A stretch of 64,000 nucleotides of DNA from Amphibalanus amphitrite (GCF_019059575.1 NW_024882024.1:390812-454811); one strand, 5' to 3'. Counted from the stretch's first letter, positions 1 to 13,900 are shown. Translations and numbers: made by a program. The notes: generated from the letters alone by a model not told the origin.

Positions 1-3000
1 TATCGAACAACGCGCTTCATCGGTGTCAAACTAACTGCAACCGGTGCTGCAATGCGATCGTTCCGGTCCATTTGTCGCCTCCGTCGCCGCGTGGTGGGAT
101 CCGACCACCATAACTTGGCACTACGTGGGGCTAACGGCTGGCAATGGTCCACCCTCCCCCGCCCAGCCCCCAGGTCGCCCGTACCCCTCCCCCACTCCTC
201 CGTAATGCAGCGAACCGGTGACGACAGTTTGTGGTCAGACACTGCTGTGTTGGCGCCGGTGATAGTACATACAAGGGCCGATCATACCTGAATCGAAAGG
301 AGATATCTCGCGTTAGTACGCGTTTTTCCACACTTGGGACACGACGCGCTCATCTAGCCGTCCCGGACAGGCGCAGAGGTCACGCCGGAACTAACTCAGT
401 ATATCCGGATGTCCGATGACAATCATGAACCGATTCCAAGAGGGAAGTTCGCATATAGTCGCTGAGGCCAGAAGTTTTGAACGGGGTCTTCCGTGTTATA
501 AGGAAGCGTCGAGCACCGACATTCCGTCTTTAGCACCGGTCATGTGTTTAAAATGACCTACTGGACATCGCAGAAGTTCAAGGCAAATGTGTCTCCGCCA
601 TTTGAGGACTGGCTCTTTAACTATTGAAGGCAGACGGCTATTCGTTTTGCTGACCTGCTATCGATGAACTGTGGAACCATAGGCGACGCATCACTTCCGT
701 TTACATCTCTTAAGCAGAGAGCTAGAGCGCTGCCAGACCACCCGGAGACAATTGTCTCACGGGCGGAGACAATTGTATCGTGGCGGTGTCTAGAGTTCCT
801 GCCGGCCTCCCGTGTGCTGCCAAGCCAATGCATTCACAAGTGGCGACCCGGCCCTAAAGCATATGTGGCGACACGGGCCATTTCCCCGGGGGTACTGGTG
901 GCCAGGAGACAGCGGCGGCTCGAGCCAGAGTCGAGTCGTCACAGAGGCAGGAACCGAACTCCTCCGCGCTCAGTGAAGGACAGCCCGATGAGCAGTAAAG
1001 TTGGGAAAGGCAATGGTCTCCGAATTTAATGGCACTGAAAAGGAAATTGAATATCTATAATTAAAGGCTAGTGGTATTGGAAATGGAGCCTTTGATGATA
1101 TGATTACCAAGCAGATGAACAATTTAGCGTTACATTCCGACCATCAAATAAGGAAACTGTTCTATGCAGCGGTGCCGCTGCTGCTCATTGTTGGCGAGCG
1201 TGGGAGCTGTCCCGATCAGTAGTTGTCACCTCGCGCTGGTGCTCCCCTGGTTCACACGTTCGCTCCACAGCCCCCTCCCCACCCACGCTCTGTAATGAGC
1301 CTGTATTCTCAGTGTCCACTGCTCTGGGGGAGAGAGGGGAGGAGTGTGTCGCCGGTGGGAGCGGCTCCGACAGCTTCATTGGCCGACTCCGGCCTGCACG
1401 TGCCCGCTCACGAACCGCGGCCGGTTATGAGAAGGGCGGACGGCGTCCCGCCCCCAGCGTGCCGACTCCCTGCGCAGTCAATGGGCGCGCCGCGGGGCCA
1501 CCGGCGCTAAAATGCCCTGCCCACAATACAGCTCAATCGGAGTCGCGCGGCGGGTATTCAGCGGGCCGGCCGCGGCCGCCCCCGCCGCCGCCCCCGCCCG
1601 GCGGACGGCGGCGCCCGGCCGGCAGGCGCCGGTCACAATGACCACTGTCCGGTGGTCACCTGCGCCCGGTGCGCGCGACGCCCCCGCCGCACTGCCGCGC
1701 TGCGGCGCTCACGCTGAATTAGATTTAAATGCGTGTGTTTGTCAGCATGTGGCCGCGCGGGCGGAACAAAAACCGGTGTCGTGGTCAGAGGACGGGCCCG
1801 GTGGAGCACCGTTGGCCCGTGGTCAGGCGCGTGGCGCACAGTCTCTAACGGCCAGCTGGACACGAAGGGAGAGGGAGAGAGCTGGGGAGGGACAGAGAGG
1901 AGGGAGCAGTCGCTCCATCAGCGTCCCGGTGGACCACTCTTCAACAGCTCTCGGGCTGAAAGGACGGCCAGCTGCTGTTTAAAATCGACCAAACTCTCCT
2001 CTGGTTGACGACAGCTCTGTTTTGTTATCACCACGCCTTTTGGATGAGACATATTCATCTTCATCCAGAGGCTTCATTCTATTTACTATTGCAATGCTTG
2101 ATGTCACTGGACAGACGATGAATTGTGCGCAGCTAGCTGAGATACTGGCAAGGGCTTTGTTTTCTGACTTCATACATGACAGCGGTGCTGCGCAGAATGA
2201 TCACCGCCTCAGAATTTCAAACACTGCATTATACATCAAATTTTTCATTCATAATATGTACTATTGAAAGCTGTATGCATGTAAGTACCATGGAAACGGT
2301 ATTAGCATTCTCATTTATGTGCATGTCATTAGAGCTCACCCGTCAGGTGACGGCGGCGTCCGTTTCGACAGAGCAGATGAGCTAAGCGACACATTATTTA
2401 CAATCAGTGGGTAATATCGCCATATTTACAGGCCCAGATGCCACTTATGCGCGTCGAGTGCATGTCGTTCGCCGACAGACGGCTACCGACGCTGTCGACC
2501 GGCCGCCGTATGAATTTGAAGCAGCGCACTGACAAAGCGACGACGGCCACGGCGCCCTATACGGCTAACGGCTGGGCCAACACCAGCGAACGCGCACCGC
2601 TCGAATAGAAATCGGCCGACAGACGGCCGCCGAGAGGTGTGCCTACTCGACATTTGACAATGAATACTTCAAAAATGAGGTTAAGGACGGAGATGATACA
2701 GTTACCGGTAAAAATTCAGATTTTCTCGATACTTTGTTGCTGTTCAATGGATGGATGTTGCTATTTGCACGCGCCATCGCGTCCCGTCTCAGTCCCGTGC
2801 CCACTGCGCCCCTGGGCGTTCGTTCGTGCCGGGAGCCGGGAGCCGGGAGCCGCTCCCAGGGATGATCCATGCTCCCCCGGGACCAGAGACTCTGGGGCAG
2901 CCCGGCCCGGCCCCGCGGCCCCGGCTGCGTACCCAGGGCCCGGGGCAGGACGTTAGAGCCCACCGGCCGTGCGCATGTGTGTGTGCGTGTGTGCCTTGTC

Positions 3001-5228
3001 CCATGAGAGCGGACAGTCCGTGGGTCAGTGCTCTCACAGACAAGCGCTGGATGAGAATGGAATGGGCCTGTCCGTGTCCCCGGGGGAGCACTGGGACGCC
3101 GGTGAGGCCGACTGGGGGGGGGGGGAGGACCGGCCTCGACGGGGCAATATTCCATCCGAGTCAGTGGGGGCAGGCAGGATGTGAGAGATGTGTCAGCGGC
3201 TGCAATATGCGGCCCTAATTCGGGACGTTAAAATTTAGTGCCGTGTTAACGTGCCGTTATGCATGCCGACCCATCGCGGAGTGCATTTCTACATCATCGC
3301 TGACGAGCTGGCCGGGTCCGGGAGCCAGTTAATGCGCGCTCTGTGGGTCACCACTCAGCTGGCAGGCCGAATACAAATTTCAATGGGAAGTTCAACACTT
3401 AGCTGAGCACTCGTAAAATCTCCGCGCGCCCTCTATGGTTACAAATAGAACATCTCCACTTTTCCAGGCAACTTCCGAAATTACCCCATCATTCACGGCG
3501 GGCACTTGTTGCACGCGGTTTATGGGACATTATTATCTGGCATGCCATTTAATAACATTTACTGATGGCGCCGGGCCATTTCACCTAACACCGGTGTCCA
3601 GAAAATGGCCCGATTCCCGGATCCGACGCTGCACTCGGCGGCGAGCACCGCCAGGGCGCCGGCCAAACACCAGTCAAGTTCCGTTATAAAATTTACTGGC
3701 GATGCGTGCCTCTGCGCTGAATCGTCTCCGATTTCAGAGCGGCCGTGCCGGGCTGAGGGCGATGGATTCCAGTCATTTATTCTTCCTTTTAGCCACGGTA
3801 GCCATTTGGAAGTTGGAAATGTCATCGACTAGTCATAGTTCACAATCGTCGGCATCATTCATCAACCGAGATCAGGCGGGAACCCGGCGGCGTTGACGTT
3901 TTTGCATTCCCTAATTTGCCGATGGCGGTACTTCAAAGGGAAGCGATGGCCGGCACGTGTTCAGGTATAACATTTGAGTCTGCTAATTGCTGCCGGGTCG
4001 ACCGGGCCGGGCCCCGGCCGCCGGATTCGGGGACCCCCTTTGTCCACGCCTGACCGAGCAGGTGGGTAAGGGTACGGCCCGGGCACGGAAGGGTTACCTT
4101 TGACAGGCCATATGTTCGATTAGCCTCTGACCAAACAATGACCCCCGCACCCCTCAGTGCGACGCGATGGGCACCCTCGCCGATACCATATACCGACAAA
4201 TGGAATCGGTAAATGGATCCGGCCAGTGAAATGATCCAGCCTGGCTTTAGCATGCCTCGCCGCGAGGGAAATGAGATATAACCTCGTACACTAGGATATT
4301 GTTTGAAGAAATAGCCGTTCGACCATCGAAAACTCGCGGGAGGCGGCCGTAGCGTCGATCCGCGTCCCATATACCGCCGTGTATTGACTGAGGCAGCTCT
4401 GCTCTAAATCCTGTCCGCCCAGGGAAAGGGGTGCGTCGTCGCTATGAGCGCCGGCAGCTGGGGAGGGCTCTGAGTTAGGGCCCGTTGTCTGTTGCCGTGC
4501 CATTGGGATTGATTCCGGCCCGCTGGGTCGGACTGTGTTTGTGTGTCTGTGTGCGCCGACCGGCAGCTCGCGCGGGCTGGCCCGGTCCGAGTGACATGGT
4601 CCAAGCCGTGTCAGCGAGAGGTGGCGGCGGAGGACGGCTAGGTACTCATCTCACTAATGGGCGATGATGCAGAGCTGCTGACGTCACCATTTGGCAGCAT
4701 CTGGCAGCCCCGCCGACATTGGTGCCAGTTGCGGTAGACTTGGATATCAGCTAACTCAGAGAGCATGCAGGCGATTGACGATATCGCGTTAAAAAGTCCC
4801 CAAACTACATACATACGAAGCATGTTCAAAGCCTGTGTGAAAATTTCTGTTTACATGTGACTGTAATCCTCCATGCACGTCACAAAAGTGTGTCTGTATG
4901 CGTGTCTGGGTGTGTGACTGGGTGAGCGGCTGGCCTGTCTGCCGCCGCCGTCCCCGCAGCCTGTTATACGCCTCAGACAGATGGCTGAGGGCGGCACGGA
5001 CCGTTCCAGTTTTTGCGCCAAGATGAATTCATTGTTGTGATAGGCGTATTTATAGAGACGCGCCGGCTGGAGGGAGGGACCGGTACAGCCATTGTCGGAC
5101 CCCAGACGTCACCCGGACCGAGCGATACCTGGCCGAAGGTAGGTCAGGTCAAAATGCTCCTGATCCCTCGGTTTTTAAGGCAGGTCTTCTCACGCTGCGC
5201 CCCGATGGTACAATATAGGAAATTCAAT
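1..5228. other. Gene-free GC-rich stretch
   Basis: I see no supportable gene. Short open frames here have no domain, splice logic or low-complexity explanation beyond composition. Present are a repeated palindromic motif (743-776), a GT-rich tract near 2,976-2,998 and a G-run at about 3,114-3,126. It is probably part of the regulatory territory left of the Spalt gene, by position only. Confidence 0.6.
743..776. repeat. Direct repeat of a palindromic 13-mer
   Basis: CGGAGACAATTGT occurs at 743-755 and again at 764-776, exactly 21 bp apart, about two helical turns. The first copy lies in a 14-bp perfect palindrome, GAGACAATTGTCTC (745-758). A related CGGAGACAATT recurs near 5,895. It looks like a protein-binding site pair, but no factor is assigned. 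Confidence 0.6.
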
Positions 5229-5685
5229 TGTAGAAGATAGGAAATTCAATTCGGGAAAAAAAAACAAGATTTAAGTTCGCACGCTCAGCACAAATTTGAG
5301 CTTTTGAGGCAGAAAAAGTGAGTTCTTTGTGCTTTTCCTGACAGCTGATGATTGACTTCCTCCTGCTTTGAATAGGACCATGCGATCGCAATGCGATCGC
5401 ACGTCTGATTGCATAATGCTCACCTTTTTATCAATCGAACACTAAAACGGAATAAGCACTAGCGCATGCCTATTTTGCTGTGATCATTTTCTAGATTTGT
5501 AACGGACCAGTGGGTACCTTGATGTCCCTTGAATACGTGAAAGACTCAAATCAGTCGTTATAAAAGGGGCTCCTTTCATGCCTTTCGTTTCTCAAGAAAT
5601 AAAGCCATCGATGTCTCAGCGTTTCTCATTAAAGCATTCGAACTCAACGCTTTAAAGGTTCAAAGCAGTCTCACTTTATGAGACA
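5229..5685 (+). mobile_element. Candidate solo LTR
   Basis: The 457-bp unit begins TGTAG and ends GAGACA, so it has TG/CA ends with a TGT/ACA inverted repeat. CAAT flanks both sides (5225-5228 and 5686-5689). Inside, a TATAAAA box (5559-5565) lies about 39 bp before an AATAAA (5598-5603), the U3-R order of an LTR. A short local direct repeat, ATAGGAAATTCAATT, overlaps the left border and could mimic a target duplication. No internal retroelement genes are present. Confidence 0.42.
5381..5401. repeat. Double AsiSI-like palindrome
   Basis: Two copies of the 10-bp palindrome TGCGATCGCA sit side by side, separated by a single A. They lie inside the candidate LTR. A binding site is possible; nothing else shows it. 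Confidence 0.6.
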
Positions 5686-5689
5686 CAAT

Positions 5690-6608
5690 TAAATAAGCTG
5701 GGGCTTAATGGGCAATTATTCCAGCCCAGTCGTTCCACCCGAGCATGCATTCTAAATATAAACAGATGCGCGTCTTCCCAGTTTAATGCGTTTACGACTG
5801 TGAGACGGACGGAATATGGAAGCGATTCCACCTGGCGTCATTCCACCTCACCGCTCTCCATTTTCCCTCATACTTCAGCTGCGTCACGTCGTCCGGAGAC
5901 AATTATCCGATGGGACAGAGCAGGCAAGTCCATGTCTCATAGGACCCGAGTCAAATAATTAACGGACGTTCCTGGATGACATTGATGGCGTCACTGGAGG
6001 CGGTGGGTAGCGGCGGCGGCGGCGGGCGGGCGGGGGCGGCGGCGGCGGCGGCGGCGGGCGGTCGGGCGGGGGCGTCGGGCTACCATCGGCGGCGGGGGCG
6101 GCGGCGGCGGCGCAGGAGGCAGCTGTTTATCCTCGGAACGTATCAGCGCCCGTGTCGAGCGGAACAAGCACCTCGGCCGCCGACGGCAGAGAGTCGGCCC
6201 ATTTCGAAAGAACAACACCGAGCAACGGCACGTAAATCGTCGGACGCTTCCTTTGTTTCAGCTGCATTAGCCATATTTCTCGAGTGAAATAACAAATAGG
6301 CGGCGAACGGCGCGGCACGTGCTGCCAGCTCTGCCGGCTGTCGATTCCGATATATACGGCGTTTGACGGAACTGGCCAGGGGCGCAGTCAGGTTAGGTGG
6401 GAAGGGGGGGCTAGTGGTGTTTAGAGATTTTTGAAGAAAAAAATGACACAGACGGGGAAAATGACTATTTGACAACCAAAGTTATGCTGGCTGTTGATAC
6501 CATAAAGCATTATCATGATATTTGACTGGATTTTTAATATTATCTTTGTGAGCACGACGTTTGACTGGATGCTGTTACAAGTTGGATTTTATATGCATAC
6601 GATGCTCT
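5690..6608. other. Gene-free stretch with a CGG tract
   Basis: No gene seen. From about 6,010 to 6,113 the sequence is nearly pure CGG/GGGCGG repeats, which give spurious poly-Gly/Ala or poly-Pro/Arg frames on both strands and could form G-quadruplexes. Confidence 0.7.
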
Positions 6609-6616
6609 ACTTTTGG

Positions 6617-7210
6617 CAGTGGCGCGGGAACCGGGGGGGCTAGGGGGGGCTGAGCCCCTCCAACTTTTCGGCTGGGGGGGCTCGTAATGTATTTGAGCCC
6701 CCCCCCCCCCCCAGCTGGAGGAATCGAAATAGGAAATCTACCAACATAATTTCATAGATTCATACATAGGCGCGGGAACCGGGGGAGGGGGCAGTGGGGG
6801 AAGCTTGCCCCCACTACTCTGCGGCCGTGGGGGCGGTGCCCCACAACTTTTCATGAGAGCAGGAACCGGTGGGCAGCTTGTCCTCCCCAAATTAGGGGTT
6901 GTGATTCACAAAGGAAGAAAGCATAAAAGTGAAAAATCCACCTCTTTCTTTGGCTCGGCAACTCATTTGGCAGATTAAAACCTTCATTCCAAAACGTTGC
7001 CAAAACGGTAGTTTCTTCACTCAGCTGAGACGGAATACCACACTTTTTTGCAAATATTTTCGTTTTTTTTTTTCGTTGAAAAGGCCAAGGTCTGAAAAAT
7101 AAGTGGCCTAAAACCGGTGAGAAAACTAGATTTGGGGGTACCCTAGGTTGATCTCTATTATGGTTCAGCCCCCCCCCCCCCCCATTCTGGAAGAAGTTCC
7201 CGCGCCACTG
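6617..7210. mobile_element. hAT-like non-autonomous TIR element (594 bp)
   Basis: Both ends carry the same 15-bp inverted repeat, CAGTGGCGCGGGAAC (6617-6631 and reverse complement at 7196-7210). The element is flanked by a perfect 8-bp duplication, ACTTTTGG (6609-6616 and 7211-7218). CAG-type ends with 8-bp duplications fit hAT elements; P elements also make 8-bp duplications. A second copy of the terminal sequence lies inside near 6,769. No transposase frame is present. A block at about 7,098-7,155 matches the larger element at 35,050-36,504. Confidence 0.92.
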
Positions 7211-8249
7211 ACTTTTGGCCTTTGAGTCCAGTGAATCTCTTTTCATCCACAGCTCCTAGGCTGCGTGCGAGAGCTGGCATGGCACTTGGTAGCGCCAGCA
7301 CTTGCGAGCTATCTCGCATGATATAACTTCTTGCACGAAAGCATGGGAAGCTTTCATCTGACGCTATCTCGTTCCGGTGAATGCCGCGAGGCTGATTGTG
7401 ACTTCTCTGAGCTGGCGATCGAGTCGCCCTTGGGCTACGAATCTGCCGTTTTCACTGAGGCTGGCGCGTCTGCCGTTATAACCCCTGCAAACTCAGGTGT
7501 CGGTAAGGGAGTCAATCACATCACCATTCAGCCCGAGGCGGAGGCTCTCACCTTTGAACAGTGTACGAGATGTGAGCCGCAGCCCTCAGGGTGATCTCCT
7601 CACCACACCTGACCCCGTCGTCACAGGCCTTCTGGGCAAGACACACTCACTTGCGAAAAACGCTAACATCAGCTAGCTGAAATAACACGGCTGAAGCGTT
7701 CCGGTGCTATAAAGATCAGTCAAGCGCACTTCTGCGGAATGGCTTGATCTATGCGAATTGCTTGCGGTTTGTGTGAATGTAGCAGGCGCCAACTTGGCTC
7801 CTGTGATCAAACAAAATGCAGAAATCGACGACTCATCGTAGGTATGTCTACAGAGATGCGATGGTACATCGTAGCCTAGCAGCTACAACAAAAATGATTC
7901 AGAGGAATCTTCCATGTGACTAAGACCGTTTTCTGAATCCTCAGAATCGTCCTTCATATTCGTCCCTGTCGCCTTGTTCCGCAGCGGGACCGTGCCATTC
8001 CAATGGAACGCCGTCACCTTCGCTGGCAGTGGGATGAACGCGGCAATAAAGCACAGGATACTGTTAAGGACCAAATTCCGTCCCCGTAAGCCCGCTAACG
8101 AGATATTTGAACATTTCGGGGGTCAGACAGGGCCGTCTTAGCGCCGTTTCCCACATTTGTGTCTCCATTTATGCGTGTAATAATCCGGCCGGGGGCGGCG
8201 GGGCGCCGGCGCCGGAAGTCAGTACGCCAGGCGCGTGCCGACGGCGGCA

Positions 8250-8292
8250 GGGGCGGCGGCGGGGGCGGCGGCGGGGGCGGCGGCGGGGGCGG
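8250..8292. repeat. GGGGGCGGCGGC tandem repeat
   Basis: About three and a half copies of a 12-bp G-rich unit. They generate repeated Ala-Pro or Arg-Gly frames that should not be taken as protein. The G-rich strand could form a quadruplex. Confidence 0.85.
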
Positions 8293-10902
8293 CCGCTCCC
8301 CTCCGTCTCCCCGTGGCGTCGGTAAAAAGCTGAGCTGACACCAGTGTTTCCTTCAGTCGGCGGGTCTTCATCAGAGCCGATTGCCGGTGCGCTGGCAGGA
8401 AAAACCGCCCTCTGCCGAACAGCTGAGCGCCCGATGAACAAGGGGCTCCGATTTCGCGCATGACGCGGAAACATGGAAAAACGCGCCGATCCCGGAAAAT
8501 GTTTGCCGTGGGGATAAAAATGGACCGGCAAAAACGACAACAGATGCGATTTTTAAGCGGAGGGTGATATGCAAAAATGATGCTGTCATCTGTTGTGAGC
8601 CGGGCTGCCGTGCCAAATGACGCTGTTTTTATCATCGCCTGGGGCTAACGAGAAAGAGAACAACATCAAGACGACATTGTTGCCGGACTATTTTTAATGC
8701 AAATTGTCTCCCCCGGGCGCTGGCGGAGCGCTGGAAAAACGCACGCGTCCCGACGAGCTATTTTTGCGTGTTCCGAGCCGCTCACGGTCGATTTTTGTCA
8801 TCGCGATGCGGCACGAGTGTATCGCTCGAGCGGCCGCGACGGTAGCGGCGGTCGAGAAGGCGGCCGGGGCGGCGTTTAACTGGGTGCAGGGGGCATTAAT
8901 CACTCGAGCGGCACCCGGCCAGGGGGATGTCGGCGCGCTCATCGCAGGTATGACTGGTTTGTGCAGCTGTCGGATGGAGCACCCGGCGGTCGACGGCTCT
9001 GTCAGACACGCATGACTGATCGACGCTAATCTCATCCACCATCCGTCAACAGAAATGTAACTGCATGATTTACGAGCTGCTCTTGAAACATGTTCTGTGG
9101 TCAGGGGAGGAGGTGAGAAGTTGAGAATCATCCAAGCATAATCTGTTATCACCCTAGTGGAACAAGATTAAACGACGAAACCCATTGTTTTCTTTCTTTC
9201 ACGACTTAGACGTCAGAACATTTTGGCATCGTTGTTGATCCAAGGGATGTTCCCCGTGCATCATTATTTCAATCCTCATCAAACATGCCTGCGGGAGGGC
9301 AGATGTCAATACTCATCTAAAACACATTAGTGTGTGCCGTCGAGGCGGCGGTGCAATTTTTCCCTCTGCTGGGCGGGGCGATTCGCTAGCTGATTAGACC
9401 CGCTGAGCGAGCACCAGTCGGCCTATGCCGAGCCCACAGCACAATAGCTCCATCGCCCATTCTAGTTCTGGTATTTGCTGTCATTGTGAACACGCTAATT
9501 ATCAGTCAATCCTCCAATAACGCAACCTGGCTGTAATTACGCTTCTTTATTCAACCCAAAAGTTCACTGAATAGGTACAAACGGTAATCACCCGCTAACC
9601 ACGTAAGCAATTAGTGATCGGTGCATGTGGTTATTATTTAAAGGGCGGCCGCGGACCGTCCACCTCACCGCGCGCTCGGTTCCGCCTCTTTACCGGGCAC
9701 GTCAGCCAACCACAACAAAAATGAACAAAAATGATATGAAAATAACGGGGGCGGCGCCGCGCACACTCGCGCGGAAAAACGGTCTTTGGTGGTCGCCGGA
9801 GCGAGCGCGCGGGCGGCCGGCACGAGGGGAGTCGCGTGACCAATAATTGGTAAACGGTATCGCGTGCTGGGGACAATTTGCGTTTATGAACATCGGTGTG
9901 GCAGGCGCGTGTAATCAGGGGCGGACAGGTAGGCGCGCTGTGATACGGTGACCGTGGCACGCGCGGCCCCCCGCGGATATCAGCGCACCGTGAAATATGG
10001 TCTGTACGGAGGTGGATGATCACATGCCGGACGGTAGACGGGCTAGTGGCTTACTCTTCATGGCTCCGAACGTGCTGGCGTGTGCTAGGGGCCATCGTGC
10101 GGGCAGTATTCGTCCTGGTAGGCTGTCATCAGAGCGCCGCCACTCGGCAGCAGCGAAGGCCAGCCACAGCCGTAATAACGGATGGCCACTGGAAATTTAT
10201 GGCTTTATTATGAGGAGAATATTTTTTCATGGCCACGAGGGCGGCTCTTTGTCCGGCCTGGCGCCACCAGCACGGCTCGGCGCCGAGTCCGGCCAGTGGT
10301 GAACGGCGGCGGCCGGTCCAGCTCAGTCCACGGGCTCAGTCCTGGTGGACTGAGATTGAAAGTGGAGTGGGGCTGGGACTGGAATAAGATTTTTGACGGG
10401 GGCTGGGACCTGACCTGCGACTGAATCAGGTCTTACTCGGGCCAGCTCGGAAAACTGGCGGTCGGTGGGTGTGATCCAATTTTTCTGCAAGTGCTTCTGG
10501 TAAGAAATTTTGCAAGTGCAAAGCTAAGAAACAACAACATTGCCGCGATATCTTATGCATTGATATCTATCAAATAGCTTTGCCAACATCAGCAGTGTTT
10601 CCAGTTATCCTTACTATGGAACAATATCATCCCCGACAATATCACTCCACCACATCCCACCATATCTCCCTCAACTGCCACAGCTGAGCCATCCTCCACC
10701 TGCCTCCCGTCCCGGTCCCTCCCTGCAAGTCAGCCGAGCCGCGGATGATGTCGATCAGCGCTTCGGAACGGATGGCGTCCGTCTGTTTAATGAATGGCTT
10801 CTTTAGAATTCCTCGGGACATGTCATAAAGGGGGGCGGACGCGGCAGATGTCCGGCCTTGACGCCATATTTCCTCCAGGAGAGACGATGCCTCTGTAGTC
10901 GG

Positions 10903-10959
10903 CCATAAAGCGTCCGACCGAGACGCGTCGGACGATCGTTGTTAATTTTTCCTTTATGG
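10903..10959. promoter_or_regulatory. Symmetric cluster of CCATAAA sites around an inverted repeat
   Basis: CCATAAAG (10,903-10,910) abuts CGTCCGAC, an 8-bp spacer, and its perfect inverse GTCGGACG (10,911-10,934). The mirror image CTTTATGG follows at 10,952-10,959. CCATAAA/TTTATGG is the core recognised by Abd-B/caudal-type homeodomains. A regulatory role is inferred only. Confidence 0.4.
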
Positions 10960-13900
10960 GCCAATAAAATTTACGGCTTATCATTTTATACAGGTCACGA
11001 AAAAGGCCATAACTTTTGGAGTGAGTTTTTGGTCATTTTTACGGCCAGCAGGCCATTGCATATTGTTCGTTACGGTGGGAGTCAGGTTTTGTGTTGGTTA
11101 TAAATGAGATATGGTTGCAGTGCAGCGATGGCCAGTCGGGACAATATCTCCATTGGTTCATGACTGGATTGAGCCGGATATGTTCCATGAAAATTGTTTT
11201 ATTTTTAGTGTGTTTGTGCTATTATGTCTGTAGGGAAGGGAACATTGTATGTCTCATACCTTTTTGACATTTCTCCCACTAACATGATTCAGAAGCGTGT
11301 CGTCACTCTGTCGGTCTCTGGCAGGAGACATCTGCGATGGCACCCCTCCCCCACGGACGGCCCCTGATCTGACACCCCTCAGCCTGGCCAGACTGTCAGC
11401 GTTTATTCCCACTGCGGCCCTCCGATGGCCGATACACATTTCTACCCAAAAAGAGCATTCGGGCGGAAATTTATAATGCCCTGCCTTTAAATGAGGCCAT
11501 TATTCTTGTACGCTCTGGATGGGTCACTCTATCTGATTTGAGGCCGGCGCTGCTCCGGAGCAGACCGATAGCCGGACAGATAAGATACGGATCGCGTCAC
11601 CTCCGTACCCGGCTCGGCGCCCGCTCCGGCTCCGGCCGTCCGGAAACGGAGCTCGCCCGGAGTCCGGATAAAGGGTTATGATGGCTATCGGGGCGGCCGG
11701 GCGCGGTTTGAAGGATGACAACATTGTCATAGCTCCACAGAGGTCATTGTCCCACTAATGTAGCGCTTTTTTCTCGCTCTGGTGGGTGGCGCCTCGCTTC
11801 AGGGCTCATGACGGTTTCAGACAAGGGAAGGTAAAAAAAATCCCATTTTGAATGAAGTTATTGAGAGATGGTTCCAATTTGTCATGAAGCAGGGCTCATT
11901 TTTTTCTTCTCCAGGATAATCTGAAGGGACGCGATGCTGTGGCGGGAGACTTTTGAGACCGTGCCACTCTAGCTTATCTTCCAGGCATGATAGTTAGTGC
12001 AATGGCAGTTCAAATTGAGCAGGTACAAATTGATCGACGATCTCCAAACTTCCTGGCTCAAGACGACCTTCATTGCACCTTCTTCAGCAGCCACACCTTA
12101 TTACCTAACAGCCGTGGGCAATGGCTAACGGGAAATAGCCACCTATCCACACATATTCCGCTCCGCTTACTATGCTAAATAGCTTCCGATACCGGATGAG
12201 CTGTTTCTCAGTCATGCATTAGTAAATTATATTTCACACCTGATTGGCGTTGTTTTCCCATCAAACCAGCCGTATCGACATCTCACCCTGCTCCCGGGGC
12301 GCTTTTTACCATCATCCCTGCTCTTTTCCTCTGTCTCCGCGCACGTTTCCCCTCTACCTCTCTCGTTTTATCCTCGCGTTCCGGCGCGGCCCCCAGCTCT
12401 CACCAGATTGACGAGAATATGGATTCTTTCATCGGTGTTCCATTTGGCAGATTGGCCGCGCTCGGAGCCGATCGTAAAACACGCTTTATGAATAAATAAA
12501 TGATTAGGGAAATAACGGGGCCGTGTGACAGCAGTACGGACAATGCCGAACCAAATGAACGGACCATCTCGGCCGGGGCGGTCCTCGCCGGGGCGAGCCG
12601 TGCCGGGGACCGCCGGGGAGGGCCGGGAAGGGCCGCCGTTGGGACCGCCGGGGAGGGAAGAGGGAGGAGGGAGGGCGCCGTCGAGTGCCGGACGGTCCAC
12701 ATCCCCAGCGGACCGCCGTCAGATCACGCACCGATGCCGGTCCTGTCGCCGGCGATGTTTTATCGGCGATGTACGTGCGCGACGGAGGCGACTTACGCCG
12801 AACGCCGGCGACAACACTATGGTAATCGGGCCAGAAGTTAGCGCCAGGGGCCGTGGGGAGATGTAGTGAGGTACTGGACGCAGCAGCCACCCGCAGCTGG
12901 GCAGACAGCTGCTGCAGCTGCTCGACAGCTGTCTCGCAGCTATCCGAATCGAGCGGAGCAGCTCTCCACAGCGGCTCCGGCACGTACCGTTTTTAGTAGC
13001 CATCAATGGCGGCCCATCTGACCAGCCCGTCCGATGAATCTGAGCGAGGGTGGAGCACATGGTTGGCCATCCCGCTCAGAGAACTTCTTTCTGCCTGCGT
13101 TGCTAAAAGATCGAGGATGTTATCTGCAAAAACCCAGTTGACGTGGCTCTTCTCTAAGCGATCCTGATTACATATATTGAATCAAAGTCATGAGCCACAA
13201 CATTCTGCCCCCCCCCCCTCCTGGCTACGGTCCGGTTCAATGCAGCCATTATTTGGTCCTGTCCAGCCACTCTTACGCCGGTCCGCTCCTGAGTCCGGTC
13301 CGCTCCTTGGTCCGGTTCGTTCCTTGGTCCTTGGTCCAGACCAGTCCGGTCACTGCCCGCTCGGCCGCCGCCGCCGGTCCGTCCGAGCTCGGTCGGCGCC
13401 AATATAGCCGGCTCCCCCGGTGACAATTAGTTCATTACTGGCCGGCCGTCCTGATTGCCGGCATTCAGCTGGCGCCGCGAAATGACCGAGAGGGGACGAG
13501 CTGCTGCCGCACATGTAACCGGCTGGAAAATAGCCACCTTCTTGGCCCGATAAATGATCAATCTGGCCGCACGAGCTGCAGTAAAGTCGATTAATGCCCG
13601 CCTGCGGCAGAGAGAAAAAGATAACGTCCGGCTCGGCAGCCGAGATTTGCGGCGAAATTAGACAACTGCGGCGCGCCGGGGACGAGGAGATGGGTGTTTG
13701 GCCGCGGCGGCTGTTCGTGGATCCGGCTGTGAAATGATGGCATGCTGCGAGCAGCGGCACTCTGCCAAACGATGAGGCGCGTTCTTCTGAGGCCGTTTGA
13801 CCGCCCACCACTTACAATGGCAGCAGTTCCGGTCGGGCCCCGGTCCAGGCCCGGTCCGATCGCGGGGTCCATACTTCCCAACACTGAGTCAGCCAGTGCT

